A stretch of DNA of 64,000 bases, taken from positions 186,001 through 250,000 of the forward strand of contig CAZNPH010000002.1 of the NCBI GenBank assembly GCA_964574985.1. The letters run 5' to 3'. Each line of letters starts with the position of its first letter. The stretch's first letter is position 1. Origin of the DNA: CAZNPH01 sp964574985 (GTDB taxonomy: Bacteria > Bacteroidota > Bacteroidia > Bacteroidales > SM23-62). Made by a program: the position numbers and the translations under genes. This document shows positions 1 to 9,319 of the stretch, piece by piece. Under the pieces are notes generated by a model, which did no database searches, had not been told where the DNA came from, and saw nothing but the letters and a program-made list of their open reading frames with translations.

Positions 1-2
1 AC

Positions 3-3000
3 CTGATCGTGGATTCCATCGGATCAGTCGATTTCATTGGTCTGCAGGATGAATATTGTGACAGCGACAATGACGCCGAACTGAATGCGCTTTCACCTCC
101 GGGCGGCACCAGCAACTGGGCCGGTCCGGCCACCGGGTTCTTTACCAGCGGAAAACTGGCCAGCCTCCAGATCCAAAGCATTGATCCCGGTGATTATAAC
201 ATCACATACAGTTATACATCTTCACTGGGATGTTCGAGTGATACCACCAAGTCCTTTACCATTCATCCGTTGCCGGATGTCGGATTTTCCATCCGTTCGG
301 TATTCAATGTGGACGAACCCCCGGTAACCCTTTCGGGTACCCCGGCAGGAGGTATTTTTACCGGACGCGGAGTCAGTTCGCCTGACAGCACGTTCAATCC
401 GGAAGTCGCCGGAATCACCGATGCACTGGGCATCACCTATACATATACGGATGCCAAAGGCTGTACCAACGATACAACAGCCACGGTCAGGGTGGTCGAG
501 GTCAATGCAGAGTTTACCGGGATCAACAGCAACAATGTGTATTGCTATGACGAAGGCATGGACACCATTCAGGTTGTTTCCATCGACGGGATCGACACAG
601 GAGTATTCACCGGTGACGGGATCGTGAGCATCATTGATGATTCAACAGCGGTCTTTGATCCGGTTGAAGCCGGGGAAGGGGTCCACCAGATCAGGTTCAG
701 CTATGTGAACTTTAACGGGACCCCATTTGATATATACCGCGATTTGACCGTCGATTCCATCGGACGGGTGAATTTCATCGGTTTGCAGGATGAGTATTGC
801 ATCGACGATTTTCCTTTCGAGCTGACCGCTTTGTCCCCGCCCGGGGGCACCCATGTATGGGAAGGTCCGGCAGGAGGTTTCTTCCCGGCAGGGAAGGTTG
901 CCAGTGTGGAACCAGAAAGCGTGGGGGCAGGCACCTTCGATATCCGCTATACTTATGTTTCTGACCTGAGCCCAACATGTACCAGCGATACGGTCAAATC
1001 ATTCGTTATTCATCCTCTCCCGGACGTAACTTTCGAAACCCGTGATCTTTTCAACATCGATGAGGAACCGGTAGTCCTGAGCGGATTTCCTGCAGGAGGC
1101 ATGTTCTCAGGACTTGGAGTCAGTGCGGCCGACAGCACGTTCAGTCCGTCTATCGCCGGCGTGAACAACAACCTGGTCATTACCTATACCTACACCGACA
1201 AGTACGGATGTGTCAATTCCGATGCCGACACGGTGGTGGTTTCGGAGTACAATGTTGATTTCACCGGTTTGCGGCAATACGGGGGAGACTTTGTCCTTTG
1301 TTACGCAGATGGCGTGGACACGATCGATGCAGTTACTGCCGGAGGCATCAAATCGGGGCTTTTCACCGGTCCGGGCATCGGTATGGTATCTGCCGACAGA
1401 GCCCTTTTCGATCCTGCAGTTTCCGGACCGGGCACGCATCCGGTCACCTACCAGTATGTGGACAACAACGACGTCCCCGATGAACGCACATTCAGCATAA
1501 CCGTAGATTCCGTTCCCGATATCAGGTTCCTGAACATCGGGGATCTGGATGAATTCTGTTCCGATGATGAAAACCTGGTATTGCTGACCACACCAGAGGG
1601 AGGGTCCTTTATCCAGGCGGATTATCTGATCAATGACGAGTTTATACCGGGGAATGCCCCTGTGGGGTTAAATCCCGTGGAATATTCGTTCACCCGGAGC
1701 TCAAGTGGCTGCAGCAAACGAAAGGAGATCCGGGTCAGGGTGAACGGACTCCCAAATTTTGACTTCGGGATTCTGGACAGCTGTCTGATGCATGCGAACG
1801 ACACCACCTATTTCTACAACAATACTTCAGCTGCCGACGGTTTGCAGAAACATGAATGGAATTTCGGGGATAATCTCGCCCCTGCGGAAGAGAATGTTTC
1901 CTCATTGCCCGTCCCCGGACACCTGTACCGTGCCCCGGGTACAAAAAACGTACGTTATACGGCCACCACCAACAAAGGATGTGACGCCACAGTGAGTACC
2001 ACCATCAATATCGGGGAGAAACCCCATGCTGATTTCATATGGGAGACCGATTGCTATGAAGAAGGGACCCTGACCGGATTCACCAACGGTTCATCCATTC
2101 CGGTGCGGGATATCATCAGCCGGATTGAAGGCTATGAATGGAAGATCGGGGACAGCACCTATTTTACGGAGAATGTAAACCATATATTCCCTGACCCCGG
2201 GAAATACGACATCCGTCTGGTTGCTTATACGCAGTTCAATTGCTACGATTCCGTGACCAAATACCTGAGCCTGCGGCCGACCATCAGGATCGGGGAGATG
2301 ATCGCCGATTCAGGAGCATATTTCGAAGATTTTGAAGACGGGAAAAAGGGCTGGGACATTTCCTTCGGGCAACCGGGCGCCAACAGCTGGCAATTCGGGG
2401 CACCCACCGGGCAGGTCATTGACCGTGCGTATTCAGGCAGTAACACCTGGTATATGGATCCGGATCAGGAGAACAGCGAAGAGAGTTCATGGGTGCTGAG
2501 CCCCTGTTTCAATTTTGAAGGGACAGAGCGGCCCATGATCCGGATGAAAATGCGCAGGGATATGGAGGATGAGCGGGAAGGGGCCGTATTGCAGGCCCTG
2601 ACCGGTGATGCGGGATCATGGCAGCGGATCGGGATCAGTGACGGGATCAACTGGTATAATTCAATCAACATCATCAGCAATCCGGGAGGGCAGTCTTTTG
2701 GCTGGACCGGCAATAACAACCGTTGGGAAACGGCCAGCCACAATCTTGACCAGCTGTCGGGCGAATCCTATGTGCGCATGCGGATCGCTTACGGTTCGGA
2801 TGGGAACGGACTGGTATTCAATGAAGGGTTCTCATTTGACGACATCTGGATCGGAGAACGAACCCGCAAGGTGCTGCTGGAACATTTCACCAATTCATCC
2901 GATCAGGGCAGCCGTGAAGCCGACAGCGTATTGACCCTGATTGCCGGAACAAATGCCCGGGATGTGGTGGACCTTCATTATCATACAGGCTTCCCCGGTG

Positions 3001-3827
3001 AAGACCCGATGAATTCGGACAATCCCGTTGATCCGTCCGCAAGGACACTGTATTACGGGGTATCGGAAGTTCCAATGACCATACTCAACGGAGGGAACGA
3101 ACCAGGTCTGAAATTCGATTATGCCACATCACCGCTGACCGAAGGCGTGGTTAAGATCGGTGCCCTGGAAGAGCCCCTGTTCAGGATAGATATTCATTCG
3201 CCTGTTGTTTCCGGCAACTCGCTTGAAGTTGAAGTAACCGCCGAAGGTTTGGATACCGTTCCCCTGAAGGAGATCACGCTGCATGTGGTGGTATATGAAA
3301 AAACCTTTGATTATGAAGGACAGGAATTCAGGAATATAGTCAGGAAGATGCTGCCCAATGCAGGAGGCACTCAGTTCTACCGTTCCTGGTTCCCCGGAGA
3401 TACTTCAACCACCCGTTTTTCATGGGAGCTGGAGAACATTACCCGTCCGGGAATGGTCAGGGTGGCTGCTTTTCTCCAGGATGAATCCTCACGGGAGGTT
3501 TACCAGGCCGAGACCAACGATACGGTAACGGCCGGACCCACCTTTGTTGTACCCCTCGGGGATCCGGATGACCGGGGATTGAATTTCATACTTTACCCCA
3601 ATCCAGCCAGGGATGAATTCACCATTCTTTTTGAACATACGCTGACCGGGAGGATCCGGATGGAATTGTACAACGCGTTGGGCGGACTTGCCGGGGAATA
3701 TCAGCTGGAACCCGGACTTGACCGGTATTCTGTTTACGCCGGAGCATTGAACAGGGGCATTTACCTGATCCGCTTGATCCGAGGTGACCGGGTGGTCGGA
3801 ATGGCAAGATTGGCGGTGATCAACTGA
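3..3827 (+). CDS. Large T9SS-secreted repeat protein, 5' end outside window
   Basis: The frame is open from the left edge, and the GTG at base 9 is only an internal Val of a repeated motif (DSIG.V.FIGLQDEYC recurs near base 752), so the true start lies outside the window. Order seen: two tandem modules of about 250 residues (bases 9-750 and 750-1500) with a third starting; two PKD-like domains (about 1760-2270; HEWNFGD and YEWKIGD cores); a jelly-roll/choice-of-anchor-like domain (about 2310-2860; YFEDFEDGKKGW); an Omp28-like thioredoxin-fold domain (about 2870-3540; VLLEHFTNSS, VPMTILNGG); and a C-terminal type A sorting tail (YPNPARDEF ... GIYLIRL). The Omp28-like domain lacks the usual CxxC cysteines. 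The family is exported by the type IX system, cleaved and attached at the cell surface; an adhesin or surface-sensing role is inferred. Its stop overlaps the convergent fprA-like gene by 8 bases. Confidence 0.85.
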   Translation: MIVDSIGSVDFIGLQDEYCDSDNDAELNALSPPGGTSNWAGPATGFFTSGKLASLQIQSIDPGDYNITYSYTSSLGCSSDTTKSFTIHPLPDVGFSIRSVFNVDEPPVTLSGTPAGGIFTGRGVSSPDSTFNPEVAGITDALGITYTYTDAKGCTNDTTATVRVVEVNAEFTGINSNNVYCYDEGMDTIQVVSIDGIDTGVFTGDGIVSIIDDSTAVFDPVEAGEGVHQIRFSYVNFNGTPFDIYRDLTVDSIGRVNFIGLQDEYCIDDFPFELTALSPPGGTHVWEGPAGGFFPAGKVASVEPESVGAGTFDIRYTYVSDLSPTCTSDTVKSFVIHPLPDVTFETRDLFNIDEEPVVLSGFPAGGMFSGLGVSAADSTFSPSIAGVNNNLVITYTYTDKYGCVNSDADTVVVSEYNVDFTGLRQYGGDFVLCYADGVDTIDAVTAGGIKSGLFTGPGIGMVSADRALFDPAVSGPGTHPVTYQYVDNNDVPDERTFSITVDSVPDIRFLNIGDLDEFCSDDENLVLLTTPEGGSFIQADYLINDEFIPGNAPVGLNPVEYSFTRSSSGCSKRKEIRVRVNGLPNFDFGILDSCLMHANDTTYFYNNTSAADGLQKHEWNFGDNLAPAEENVSSLPVPGHLYRAPGTKNVRYTATTNKGCDATVSTTINIGEKPHADFIWETDCYEEGTLTGFTNGSSIPVRDIISRIEGYEWKIGDSTYFTENVNHIFPDPGKYDIRLVAYTQFNCYDSVTKYLSLRPTIRIGEMIADSGAYFEDFEDGKKGWDISFGQPGANSWQFGAPTGQVIDRAYSGSNTWYMDPDQENSEESSWVLSPCFNFEGTERPMIRMKMRRDMEDEREGAVLQALTGDAGSWQRIGISDGINWYNSINIISNPGGQSFGWTGNNNRWETASHNLDQLSGESYVRMRIAYGSDGNGLVFNEGFSFDDIWIGERTRKVLLEHFTNSSDQGSREADSVLTLIAGTNARDVVDLHYHTGFPGEDPMNSDNPVDPSARTLYYGVSEVPMTILNGGNEPGLKFDYATSPLTEGVVKIGALEEPLFRIDIHSPVVSGNSLEVEVTAEGLDTVPLKEITLHVVVYEKTFDYEGQEFRNIVRKMLPNAGGTQFYRSWFPGDTSTTRFSWELENITRPGMVRVAAFLQDESSREVYQAETNDTVTAGPTFVVPLGDPDDRGLNFILYPNPARDEFTILFEHTLTGRIRMELYNALGGLAGEYQLEPGLDRYSVYAGALNRGIYLIRLIRGDRVVGMARLAVIN

Positions 3828-5025
3828 TCATCTTCTTCCCGAACATTTCACCGAACCGGATCAGCTCTTCCTGTTTCTCCTGATTTGGGTAAAAGCGGAT
3901 GGATATGCCGTCGCCGTGAACCTGTAACTTCAGGTTGCGAAGATTGCCGGAGATCAGCCGGATAGCTTCGCCGCTCCAGCCGTATGATCCGAATGCCGAT
4001 GCATGTTTCCCCTTGTCCCGGACAGGATTGATCAAACCGAACATGTTGTAAATCTGGGGAAGGGTGTTCTGATTGATGGTCGGGGATCCGATGAGGATAG
4101 CATTTGTCCGGATGATCTTTTGTTCAAGCTCGGCAGGAGGCATGTTTTCAATGTCAGCAATGTCTATCTCGAATTCCCCGGCCCTTTTGATCCCGCTTGC
4201 TATTATCCGGGCCATTTCGCCGGTATAGCCATATGCGGAAACATATGTGATCAGGATTCTGTTTCGCTTGCTCCCGGACTCGTCCAGGTACCTGGTGGCA
4301 TATTTCCGGGACAATTCCACTTTTTCTTTCCAGGTGCTTCTCAGAACCGGTCCGTGCCCGGGACAGATCATCCGGATATCCAGGGGATCGATTTTTTCAA
4401 TGGCTTTCAGCATAAATTTGCTGAAAGGCCTGAGGATCACATCAAAGTAATATTTAAAAGCATCCCGGTATTCACCCACCAGGTCGTCGAACAAGGCAGG
4501 GTGGCAGTAATGTGCCCCGAAGGAATCACATGTGAACAGCATTTGGTCCTGCTCAATATAGGTGTAGATGGAATCGGGCCAATGCAGGTTGGGGGCTCCG
4601 ATGAATTTCAGGGTCCTGTTGCCCAGATCCAGTGTGTCACCGTCCCTGACCTGCAGGGTCTTGAAGGTTTTACCGGTCATTTCCTTCAGGTATTTCAGGC
4701 CCTGGGCACTGGCTGCCACGGTGGCATCCGGTGCCTGTTCAAGCAGTTTCACCACACTTCCCGAATGATCGGGTTCTGTATGGTTGCAAACGATGTATTC
4801 AATATCTGCCGGATCTGCGATCTGTCTGATTTTGCCCAGAAAATCAGGAAAAAAGTTTTTTTTGACCGTATCCACCACCGCTTTTTTATCTGCATCAATA
4901 AAGTAGGCATTGTATGTGGTTCCATATTTGGTTTCCATAACAATGTCAAAGGTGATCAGTTCACTGTCCTGAACACCGATCCAGCTCACCGGTCCGTGCA
5001 GGTGAATTGCCTTGTTGTTTTCCAT
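3820..5025 (-). CDS. fprA: A-type flavoprotein / flavodiiron protein (FprA family)
   Basis: The 401-residue protein has an N-terminal metallo-beta-lactamase-like diiron domain and a C-terminal flavodoxin domain, the full family layout. Diiron ligands are visible: HTEPDHSG (H82, E84, D86, H87), the His in APNLHWPDS, the Asp in FTCDSFGAHYC and the His in CPGHGPVLR. The flavodoxin half starts near residue 256 (ILITYVSAYGYTGEMA). Family members reduce O2 to water or NO to N2O in the cytoplasm and protect anaerobes; which substrate applies here cannot be read from sequence. It is the last gene of the minus-strand operon, 14 bases after psd, an unusual partner for lipid genes. No separate promoter is evident. 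Its 3' end overlaps the convergent upstream gene by 8 bases. Confidence 0.93.
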   Translation of the reverse strand: MENNKAIHLHGPVSWIGVQDSELITFDIVMETKYGTTYNAYFIDADKKAVVDTVKKNFFPDFLGKIRQIADPADIEYIVCNHTEPDHSGSVVKLLEQAPDATVAASAQGLKYLKEMTGKTFKTLQVRDGDTLDLGNRTLKFIGAPNLHWPDSIYTYIEQDQMLFTCDSFGAHYCHPALFDDLVGEYRDAFKYYFDVILRPFSKFMLKAIEKIDPLDIRMICPGHGPVLRSTWKEKVELSRKYATRYLDESGSKRNRILITYVSAYGYTGEMARIIASGIKRAGEFEIDIADIENMPPAELEQKIIRTNAILIGSPTINQNTLPQIYNMFGLINPVRDKGKHASAFGSYGWSGEAIRLISGNLRNLKLQVHGDGISIRFYPNQEKQEELIRFGEMFGKKMIS

Positions 5026-5039
5026 TTTGATTGTTTTAT

Positions 5040-5705
5040 TTATTCAAGTTTGGCCAGGGGGGTTTTCATCCCGTAGACTTGTTGCCCGTATTCTGCCAGC
5101 ACTTTGGTGCCGGGCGGCATGACAAGGTCCACCCGTGATCCGAAACGAATGAACCCGAGCTCCGTTCCCTGCTGAAATACCTTGTCCTCCCGGGCATAAC
5201 ATATGATCCTTCTGGCCACGGCCCCTGCAATTTGCCGCATGAGGATCTGCCGGCCCTTTGGGGTTTCAAGCACAATGGTTGTCCGTTCATTCAGCAAGGA
5301 AGATTTCGGATGCCTGGCAACCAGATATTTCCCCGGATGGTAATTACACCGGAGAACCTTGCCGGTGACGGGGAACCAATTGATATGAACGTCCCATATG
5401 GACATGAAAACGGATACCTGCAACATGGTCTTGCCGAAATGTTCTTTTTCATGAATCTCCTCGATGGCCACTATTTTCCCGTCCGCAGGAGCATACAACA
5501 GGGAATTGGAGTATCTGTATCCCCTGCGGTCCGGTTTTCTGAAAAACAAGGAAACAAAAAACATGAACAGGCCAAAAACAACCAAAAGTGCCAGTCCGCT
5601 CACCATTCCCGCAAAAACAAAAACCAGGGCATCTGCTGCCAGCAATAGAACAGAAAAATTCCGGATGATCTTCTTTCCTTCTTTATGGATCCTGAAAGCT
5701 GTCAT
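5040..5705 (-). CDS. psd: Phosphatidylserine decarboxylase proenzyme
   Basis: The 221-residue protein converts phosphatidylserine to phosphatidylethanolamine at the inner membrane. The short length and the RFGSRVDL site near the C terminus match the short type of the family; Ser190 of the FGS motif would become the pyruvoyl group after self-cleavage. Two hydrophobic stretches in the first 60 residues are likely membrane segments. The start overlaps the end of cdsA by 4 bases (ATGA type), indicating translational coupling, and both genes serve phospholipid synthesis. The phosphatidylserine synthase that would supply the substrate is not in the window. Confidence 0.95.
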   Translation of the reverse strand: MTAFRIHKEGKKIIRNFSVLLLAADALVFVFAGMVSGLALLVVFGLFMFFVSLFFRKPDRRGYRYSNSLLYAPADGKIVAIEEIHEKEHFGKTMLQVSVFMSIWDVHINWFPVTGKVLRCNYHPGKYLVARHPKSSLLNERTTIVLETPKGRQILMRQIAGAVARRIICYAREDKVFQQGTELGFIRFGSRVDLVMPPGTKVLAEYGQQVYGMKTPLAKLE

Positions 5706-6517
5706 TGCATGATTTGTAGGATGACCAGTGCAGCAGGAGCCGCAAAAAAAGTGGAATCAAACCGGTCAAGTATGCCGCCGTGACCCGGAAGGATATTCCC
5801 TGTATCTTTTACCCCGTAATGCCTTTTGACCAATGATTCTGTCAGATCACCCATTGTTCCTGCGATGGAAATGACCAGAGCCAGAAGCCAGTAACCCCAG
5901 ATGCTCATGTTTCCCCAGATTATCCAGAGAACGGTAGAGGCAATGATGGCCAGGATCAGTCCGCCCGCCAGCCCTTCACGGGTTTTCAGCGGGGAGATGC
6001 CCGGAATAAGCTTTTTTTTCCCGGCCATGATGCCGGTCAGATATGCCGCCGTATCAAATGCCCACAGTACAATGAAAAAAGTGAGTCCGTTCACGCTCAA
6101 AAAACCTGCAGCTCCGGAGCCGGGGTACATCATATAGGGAAATGCCGAAAGGGTACATCCGATATACATAACGCCTGCAATGGTCAGGGCAATATTGTGC
6201 AGCGGCTTCTCCTCATGGCGAAATATTTCAGCGACCGGAATGGCCAGCATCACCATCCCGGTCAGCCAGAAGAGAAGAAGGGCATTCCCTGACCGGGCCA
6301 AAGCATAGTGAATAACAAAAACCAATATGCCTGCAATGGTCCCGGTGTATTTCTGTGGTTTTACATCCTTCTCTCCGGTGAGCCGGTAGAATTCCAGCAA
6401 CCCCAATACGATAATGACCACAAAAACAAAAGGGAAAAATATCTCAGACAGCAAAGCGGTCAGAATAACGGCCAAAAATACAATTCCCGTAAGCGTTCTT
6501 TTCAGTAACGTGTTCAA
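5702..6517 (-). CDS. cdsA: Phosphatidate cytidylyltransferase
   Basis: The 271-residue polytopic membrane protein makes CDP-diacylglycerol from phosphatidic acid and CTP, the entry step to all phospholipids. The C-terminal family signature is complete: S-LVKRHYGVKDTGNILPGHGG followed by ILDRFDS, with the conserved KD, HGG and DRxD residues. About seven to eight hydrophobic segments are visible, as usual for CdsA. It overlaps both neighbours by 4 bases (the DUF2007 gene upstream, psd downstream), so it sits in the middle of a coupled operon. Confidence 0.96.
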   Translation of the reverse strand: MNTLLKRTLTGIVFLAVILTALLSEIFFPFVFVVIIVLGLLEFYRLTGEKDVKPQKYTGTIAGILVFVIHYALARSGNALLLFWLTGMVMLAIPVAEIFRHEEKPLHNIALTIAGVMYIGCTLSAFPYMMYPGSGAAGFLSVNGLTFFIVLWAFDTAAYLTGIMAGKKKLIPGISPLKTREGLAGGLILAIIASTVLWIIWGNMSIWGYWLLALVISIAGTMGDLTESLVKRHYGVKDTGNILPGHGGILDRFDSTFFAAPAALVILQIMQ

Positions 6518-6723
6518 AGTTCAATTTTGTTGATGAGGTGTTTGGCCCTGATCACATCGGATTGCCTCGTATAGATCTCTATTTCCCCGAATTTATAGGA
6601 TGAATCCTGTTTGTTGATGATCACGGAATTGATTTCGTGATCTGCCAGCATTTCTTTGATGATGTTTGCCTGATACAGGCGATTTGTCCCGTATGCCTTG
6701 ACCCATCCTTTTTCCATCCGCAC
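6514..6723 (-). CDS. Small DUF2007-type protein
   Basis: The 69-residue protein matches the DUF2007 pattern: an N-terminal strand VKAYGTNRLYQANIIKEML, then INSVIINKQDSSY and a C-terminal EIYTRQSDVIRAKHLIN. The family has a small alpha-beta fold and is described only as putative signal-transducing; the function is not known. It sits 16 bases after ftsH and overlaps cdsA by 4 bases, so it is co-expressed with membrane-quality and lipid genes. A role linked to FtsH or lipid synthesis is only a guess from context. Confidence 0.8.
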   Translation of the reverse strand: MRMEKGWVKAYGTNRLYQANIIKEMLADHEINSVIINKQDSSYKFGEIEIYTRQSDVIRAKHLINKIEL

Positions 6724-6739
6724 GTCCGTCTTTGTGTAT

Positions 6740-8845
6740 TCAAACTTCGGTTTTTTCCTGTTCCCGTTTTTCCGGTTTTTTTTCCGGCTCTTTCTTTGTG
6801 TCTTCGGGTTTCTTTTTCCGGTTTACTTTTTTTTCCGGCTTTTTCCTGGCATGTTGCGTACGGGTTTGTTTGCGGTATTTCTCTTCCTGCTCTGCCGAAT
6901 CGAACTTTCTCTTTCCGAAAATCTTTTCCAGGTCCTCGCTGAAGATAACTTCTTTGACAAGCAGCTGTTCGGCAAGCCGGGTCATCCCTTTCCGGTGCTG
7001 CCGCAAAACATCCAAAGCCCGCTGGTATTGCTGTTCAACGATCTGGTTGACTTCATCATCGATCAGTTCGGCCGTCTTGTCGCTGTATGGTTTGTTGAAT
7101 GTGTACTCATTCTGTCCGGTTGAATCATAAAAGCTCAGGTTGCCCAGCTTTTTGCTCATCCCGAAATAGGAAACCATGGCGTAGGCCTGCTTGGTGACCC
7201 GTTCCAGGTCGTTCAGCGCACCTGTCGAAATACTCCCGAAATTGATCTCTTCGGAAGCACGTCCCCCCAGGGCGGCACACATCTCGTCAAGCATTTGTTC
7301 CGTGGTGGTGATCTGCCTTTCTTCAGGCAGGTACCAGGCTGCTCCCAGGGCCCGTCCCCTGGGGATGATGGTCACCTTTACCAGGGGATTGGCATGTTCG
7401 AGGATCCAGCTGATGGTTGCATGCCCCGCTTCATGGTATGCAATGGTGGTTTTTTCCCGTTTGGAAATGATCTTGTTCTTTTTTTCGAGTCCGCCAATAA
7501 TCCGGTCCACGGCATCCAGAAAGTCCTGTTTGGTCACTTGTTTCCGGTTCTTTCTGGCGGCGATCAGTGCGGCCTCGTTGCAGACATTGGCAATATCGGC
7601 CCCGGAAAATCCCGGAGTCTGTTTTGCCATGAAGTCAACATCAAATTTTTTTTCCAGTTTGATGGGCTTGAGATGGACCCTGAAAATTTCTTTTCTTTCG
7701 TTCAGATCCGGAAGTTCAACCTGTATCTGCCGGTCAAACCTGCCTGCCCTGAGCAATGCCCGGTCCAGCACGTCGGCCCGGTTTGTTGCAGCCAGAATGA
7801 TCACCCCTGTATTGGTGTCGAAACCGTCCATTTCGGTCAGGAGCTGGTTCAGTGTGTTTTCCCTTTCGTCATTGGCACCCATATTGGGATTCTTTCCCCT
7901 GGCACGTCCAACGGCGTCAATTTCATCGATAAACACGATGCAGGGGGCTTTTTCCTTGGCTTGTTTGAACAGGTCCCTGACCCTGGATGCACCCACACCC
8001 ACAAACATTTCAACAAAGTCAGATCCCGATATGGAAAAGAAGGGTACATTGGCTTCCCCGGCCACGGCTTTGGCCAGCAGAGTCTTTCCTGTCCCGGGCG
8101 GACCGATCAGCAAAGCACCCTTGGGGATCTTTCCTCCCAGGAGTGTATATTTTTTGGGGTTTTTCAGAAAATCCACGATCTCCCTGATCTCGAGCTTCGC
8201 CTCTTCGAGTCCGGCTACATCCGAAAAATCAACTTTGACACGGGTGTCCTTGTCAAAGATCCTTGCCTTTGATTTCCCCACGTTGAAAATATTGCCCGCA
8301 CCTCCGGTCCCCCCGGCCCCGGCACTCATCCTCCGGAATATGAAGATCCAGACGGCAATCAGAAGAATGATGGGCAACAGCCATCCCAGGAGATCCCCGA
8401 AAATATTTTTCCGGGTCTCATACAGTACGGGTATGTCCTGTTCAGGGGTGAATTCCTTTTGCGCTTCCTGGAGCTTGGTGTCAAAGGTTTCCACCGAACC
8501 GATGGTAAAATAGAACTGCGGACCGCCTTTTGAAAGAGGAGAGTGGCTTTTTGAGTCCTTGTCCTTGTATTCGGGTGAATTAAGCTTTTCAGATTTGATG
8601 TAAACTTCAACGATCTCCTTGTTGACCACCACCAGCTTTTCAACGTCATGGTCTTTCAGCATTTCCCTTTCGAACCTTAGCCATGTGATCTCTTCAGGTT
8701 TCCCGCCGAAATTCATGAATTGAATGGCGATCAGGGCAAGGGCGATCAATCCGTATACCCAGTATGCATTGAATTTGGGCTTTTGGCCGTTTTCCTTGTT
8801 TTTATCGCCCTGGGGTTTATTATTTGTATTTTTATTTGCAGCCAT
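6740..8845 (-). CDS. ftsH: ATP-dependent zinc metalloprotease FtsH
   Basis: This is a membrane-anchored AAA+ protease that degrades membrane and short-lived cytoplasmic proteins. I place the start at 8845 (MAANKNTNNKPQGDK), because the longer frame starting at 8953 would run through the end of rsfS. Order: an Asn/Lys-rich N terminus, TM1 (YWVYGLIALALIAIQF), a periplasmic domain, TM2 (LLGWLLPIILLIAVWIFIF), an AAA domain with GPPGTGKT Walker A, FIDEIDAVG Walker B and the second region of homology, then the HEAGH zinc site. The C terminus is a long Lys/Glu/Pro-rich tail (EKKPEKREQEK). It lies directly after rsfS and before the DUF2007 gene. Confidence 0.97.
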   Translation of the reverse strand: MAANKNTNNKPQGDKNKENGQKPKFNAYWVYGLIALALIAIQFMNFGGKPEEITWLRFEREMLKDHDVEKLVVVNKEIVEVYIKSEKLNSPEYKDKDSKSHSPLSKGGPQFYFTIGSVETFDTKLQEAQKEFTPEQDIPVLYETRKNIFGDLLGWLLPIILLIAVWIFIFRRMSAGAGGTGGAGNIFNVGKSKARIFDKDTRVKVDFSDVAGLEEAKLEIREIVDFLKNPKKYTLLGGKIPKGALLIGPPGTGKTLLAKAVAGEANVPFFSISGSDFVEMFVGVGASRVRDLFKQAKEKAPCIVFIDEIDAVGRARGKNPNMGANDERENTLNQLLTEMDGFDTNTGVIILAATNRADVLDRALLRAGRFDRQIQVELPDLNERKEIFRVHLKPIKLEKKFDVDFMAKQTPGFSGADIANVCNEAALIAARKNRKQVTKQDFLDAVDRIIGGLEKKNKIISKREKTTIAYHEAGHATISWILEHANPLVKVTIIPRGRALGAAWYLPEERQITTTEQMLDEMCAALGGRASEEINFGSISTGALNDLERVTKQAYAMVSYFGMSKKLGNLSFYDSTGQNEYTFNKPYSDKTAELIDDEVNQIVEQQYQRALDVLRQHRKGMTRLAEQLLVKEVIFSEDLEKIFGKRKFDSAEQEEKYRKQTRTQHARKKPEKKVNRKKKPEDTKKEPEKKPEKREQEKTEV

Positions 8846-8855
8846 AGGTTTATTA

Positions 8856-9230
8856 TTATGGTTCGCTCCGGATTTTGGTGACCGAAGCATCTTCCCACAA
8901 CTCTTCCAGCTTATAGAAGCAACGGGTATCTTTCTGGAAAATGTGGACCACAACCGTATTGTAATCCAGTAATATCCATTTGGCGTTTTTGTATCCCTCG
9001 CTATGCCAGACTTTCCGGCCCAGGTTTTCCTTTACTTTATCCTGGACCGCATTGGCGATCGCTCTGACTTGTGTGTTGGAATCCCCGTGGGAAATGATAA
9101 AATTTTCACAAACGGGGTTTTCATCGTGAGAGATATCGATATGGATGATCTCCTGGCCCTTTTTTTCCAGAATTCCTTCTACTATATAATCTTCAATTTT
9201 TTTTTGCGAAACGGCTTTCTTTTTAAACAT
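8856..9230 (-). CDS. rsfS: Ribosomal silencing factor RsfS
   Basis: The 124-residue protein is of the RsfS/Iojap/YbeB family, which binds L14 of the large ribosomal subunit and blocks subunit joining during starvation. Typical signatures are IIHIDISHDENPVCENFIISHGDSNTQVRAIANAV and KVWHSEGYKNAKWILLDYNTVVVHIF. It is the first gene of the minus-strand operon that continues through ftsH to the fprA-like gene. A TAnnTTTG box (TACCTTTG) lies 16 bases before the start codon. Confidence 0.95.
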   Translation of the reverse strand: MFKKKAVSQKKIEDYIVEGILEKKGQEIIHIDISHDENPVCENFIISHGDSNTQVRAIANAVQDKVKENLGRKVWHSEGYKNAKWILLDYNTVVVHIFQKDTRCFYKLEELWEDASVTKIRSEP

Positions 9231-9245
9231 TCAATCCTTTTCATA

Positions 9246-9253
9246 CAAAGGTA
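9246..9253 (-). promoter_or_regulatory. Candidate -7 box for the rsfS operon
   Basis: On the minus strand TACCTTTG matches the Bacteroidota -7 consensus TAnnTTTG, 16 bases from the rsfS start codon. No clear TTTG -33 element is visible at the usual 19-21 base spacing, so the assignment rests on the -7 box and its position in a 90-base divergent gap. Confidence 0.5.
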
Positions 9254-9319
9254 ATGATTGAGAACGTAAATATATAACATAAATTTTTGAAATTTGTTGC
9301 GGTAAATTCATGGAAACAG

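Noticed and set aside
4003..5076. A 357-codon plus-strand frame
   Set aside because: It is antisense to the flavodiiron gene, whose catalytic motifs are all present on the other strand.
7191..8513. A 440-codon plus-strand frame
   Set aside because: It is antisense to ftsH, has no family motifs, and its composition follows the ftsH codons.
8846..8953. N-terminal extension of ftsH
   Set aside because: The extra residues overlap rsfS and do not look like FtsH; the family N terminus starts at 8845.
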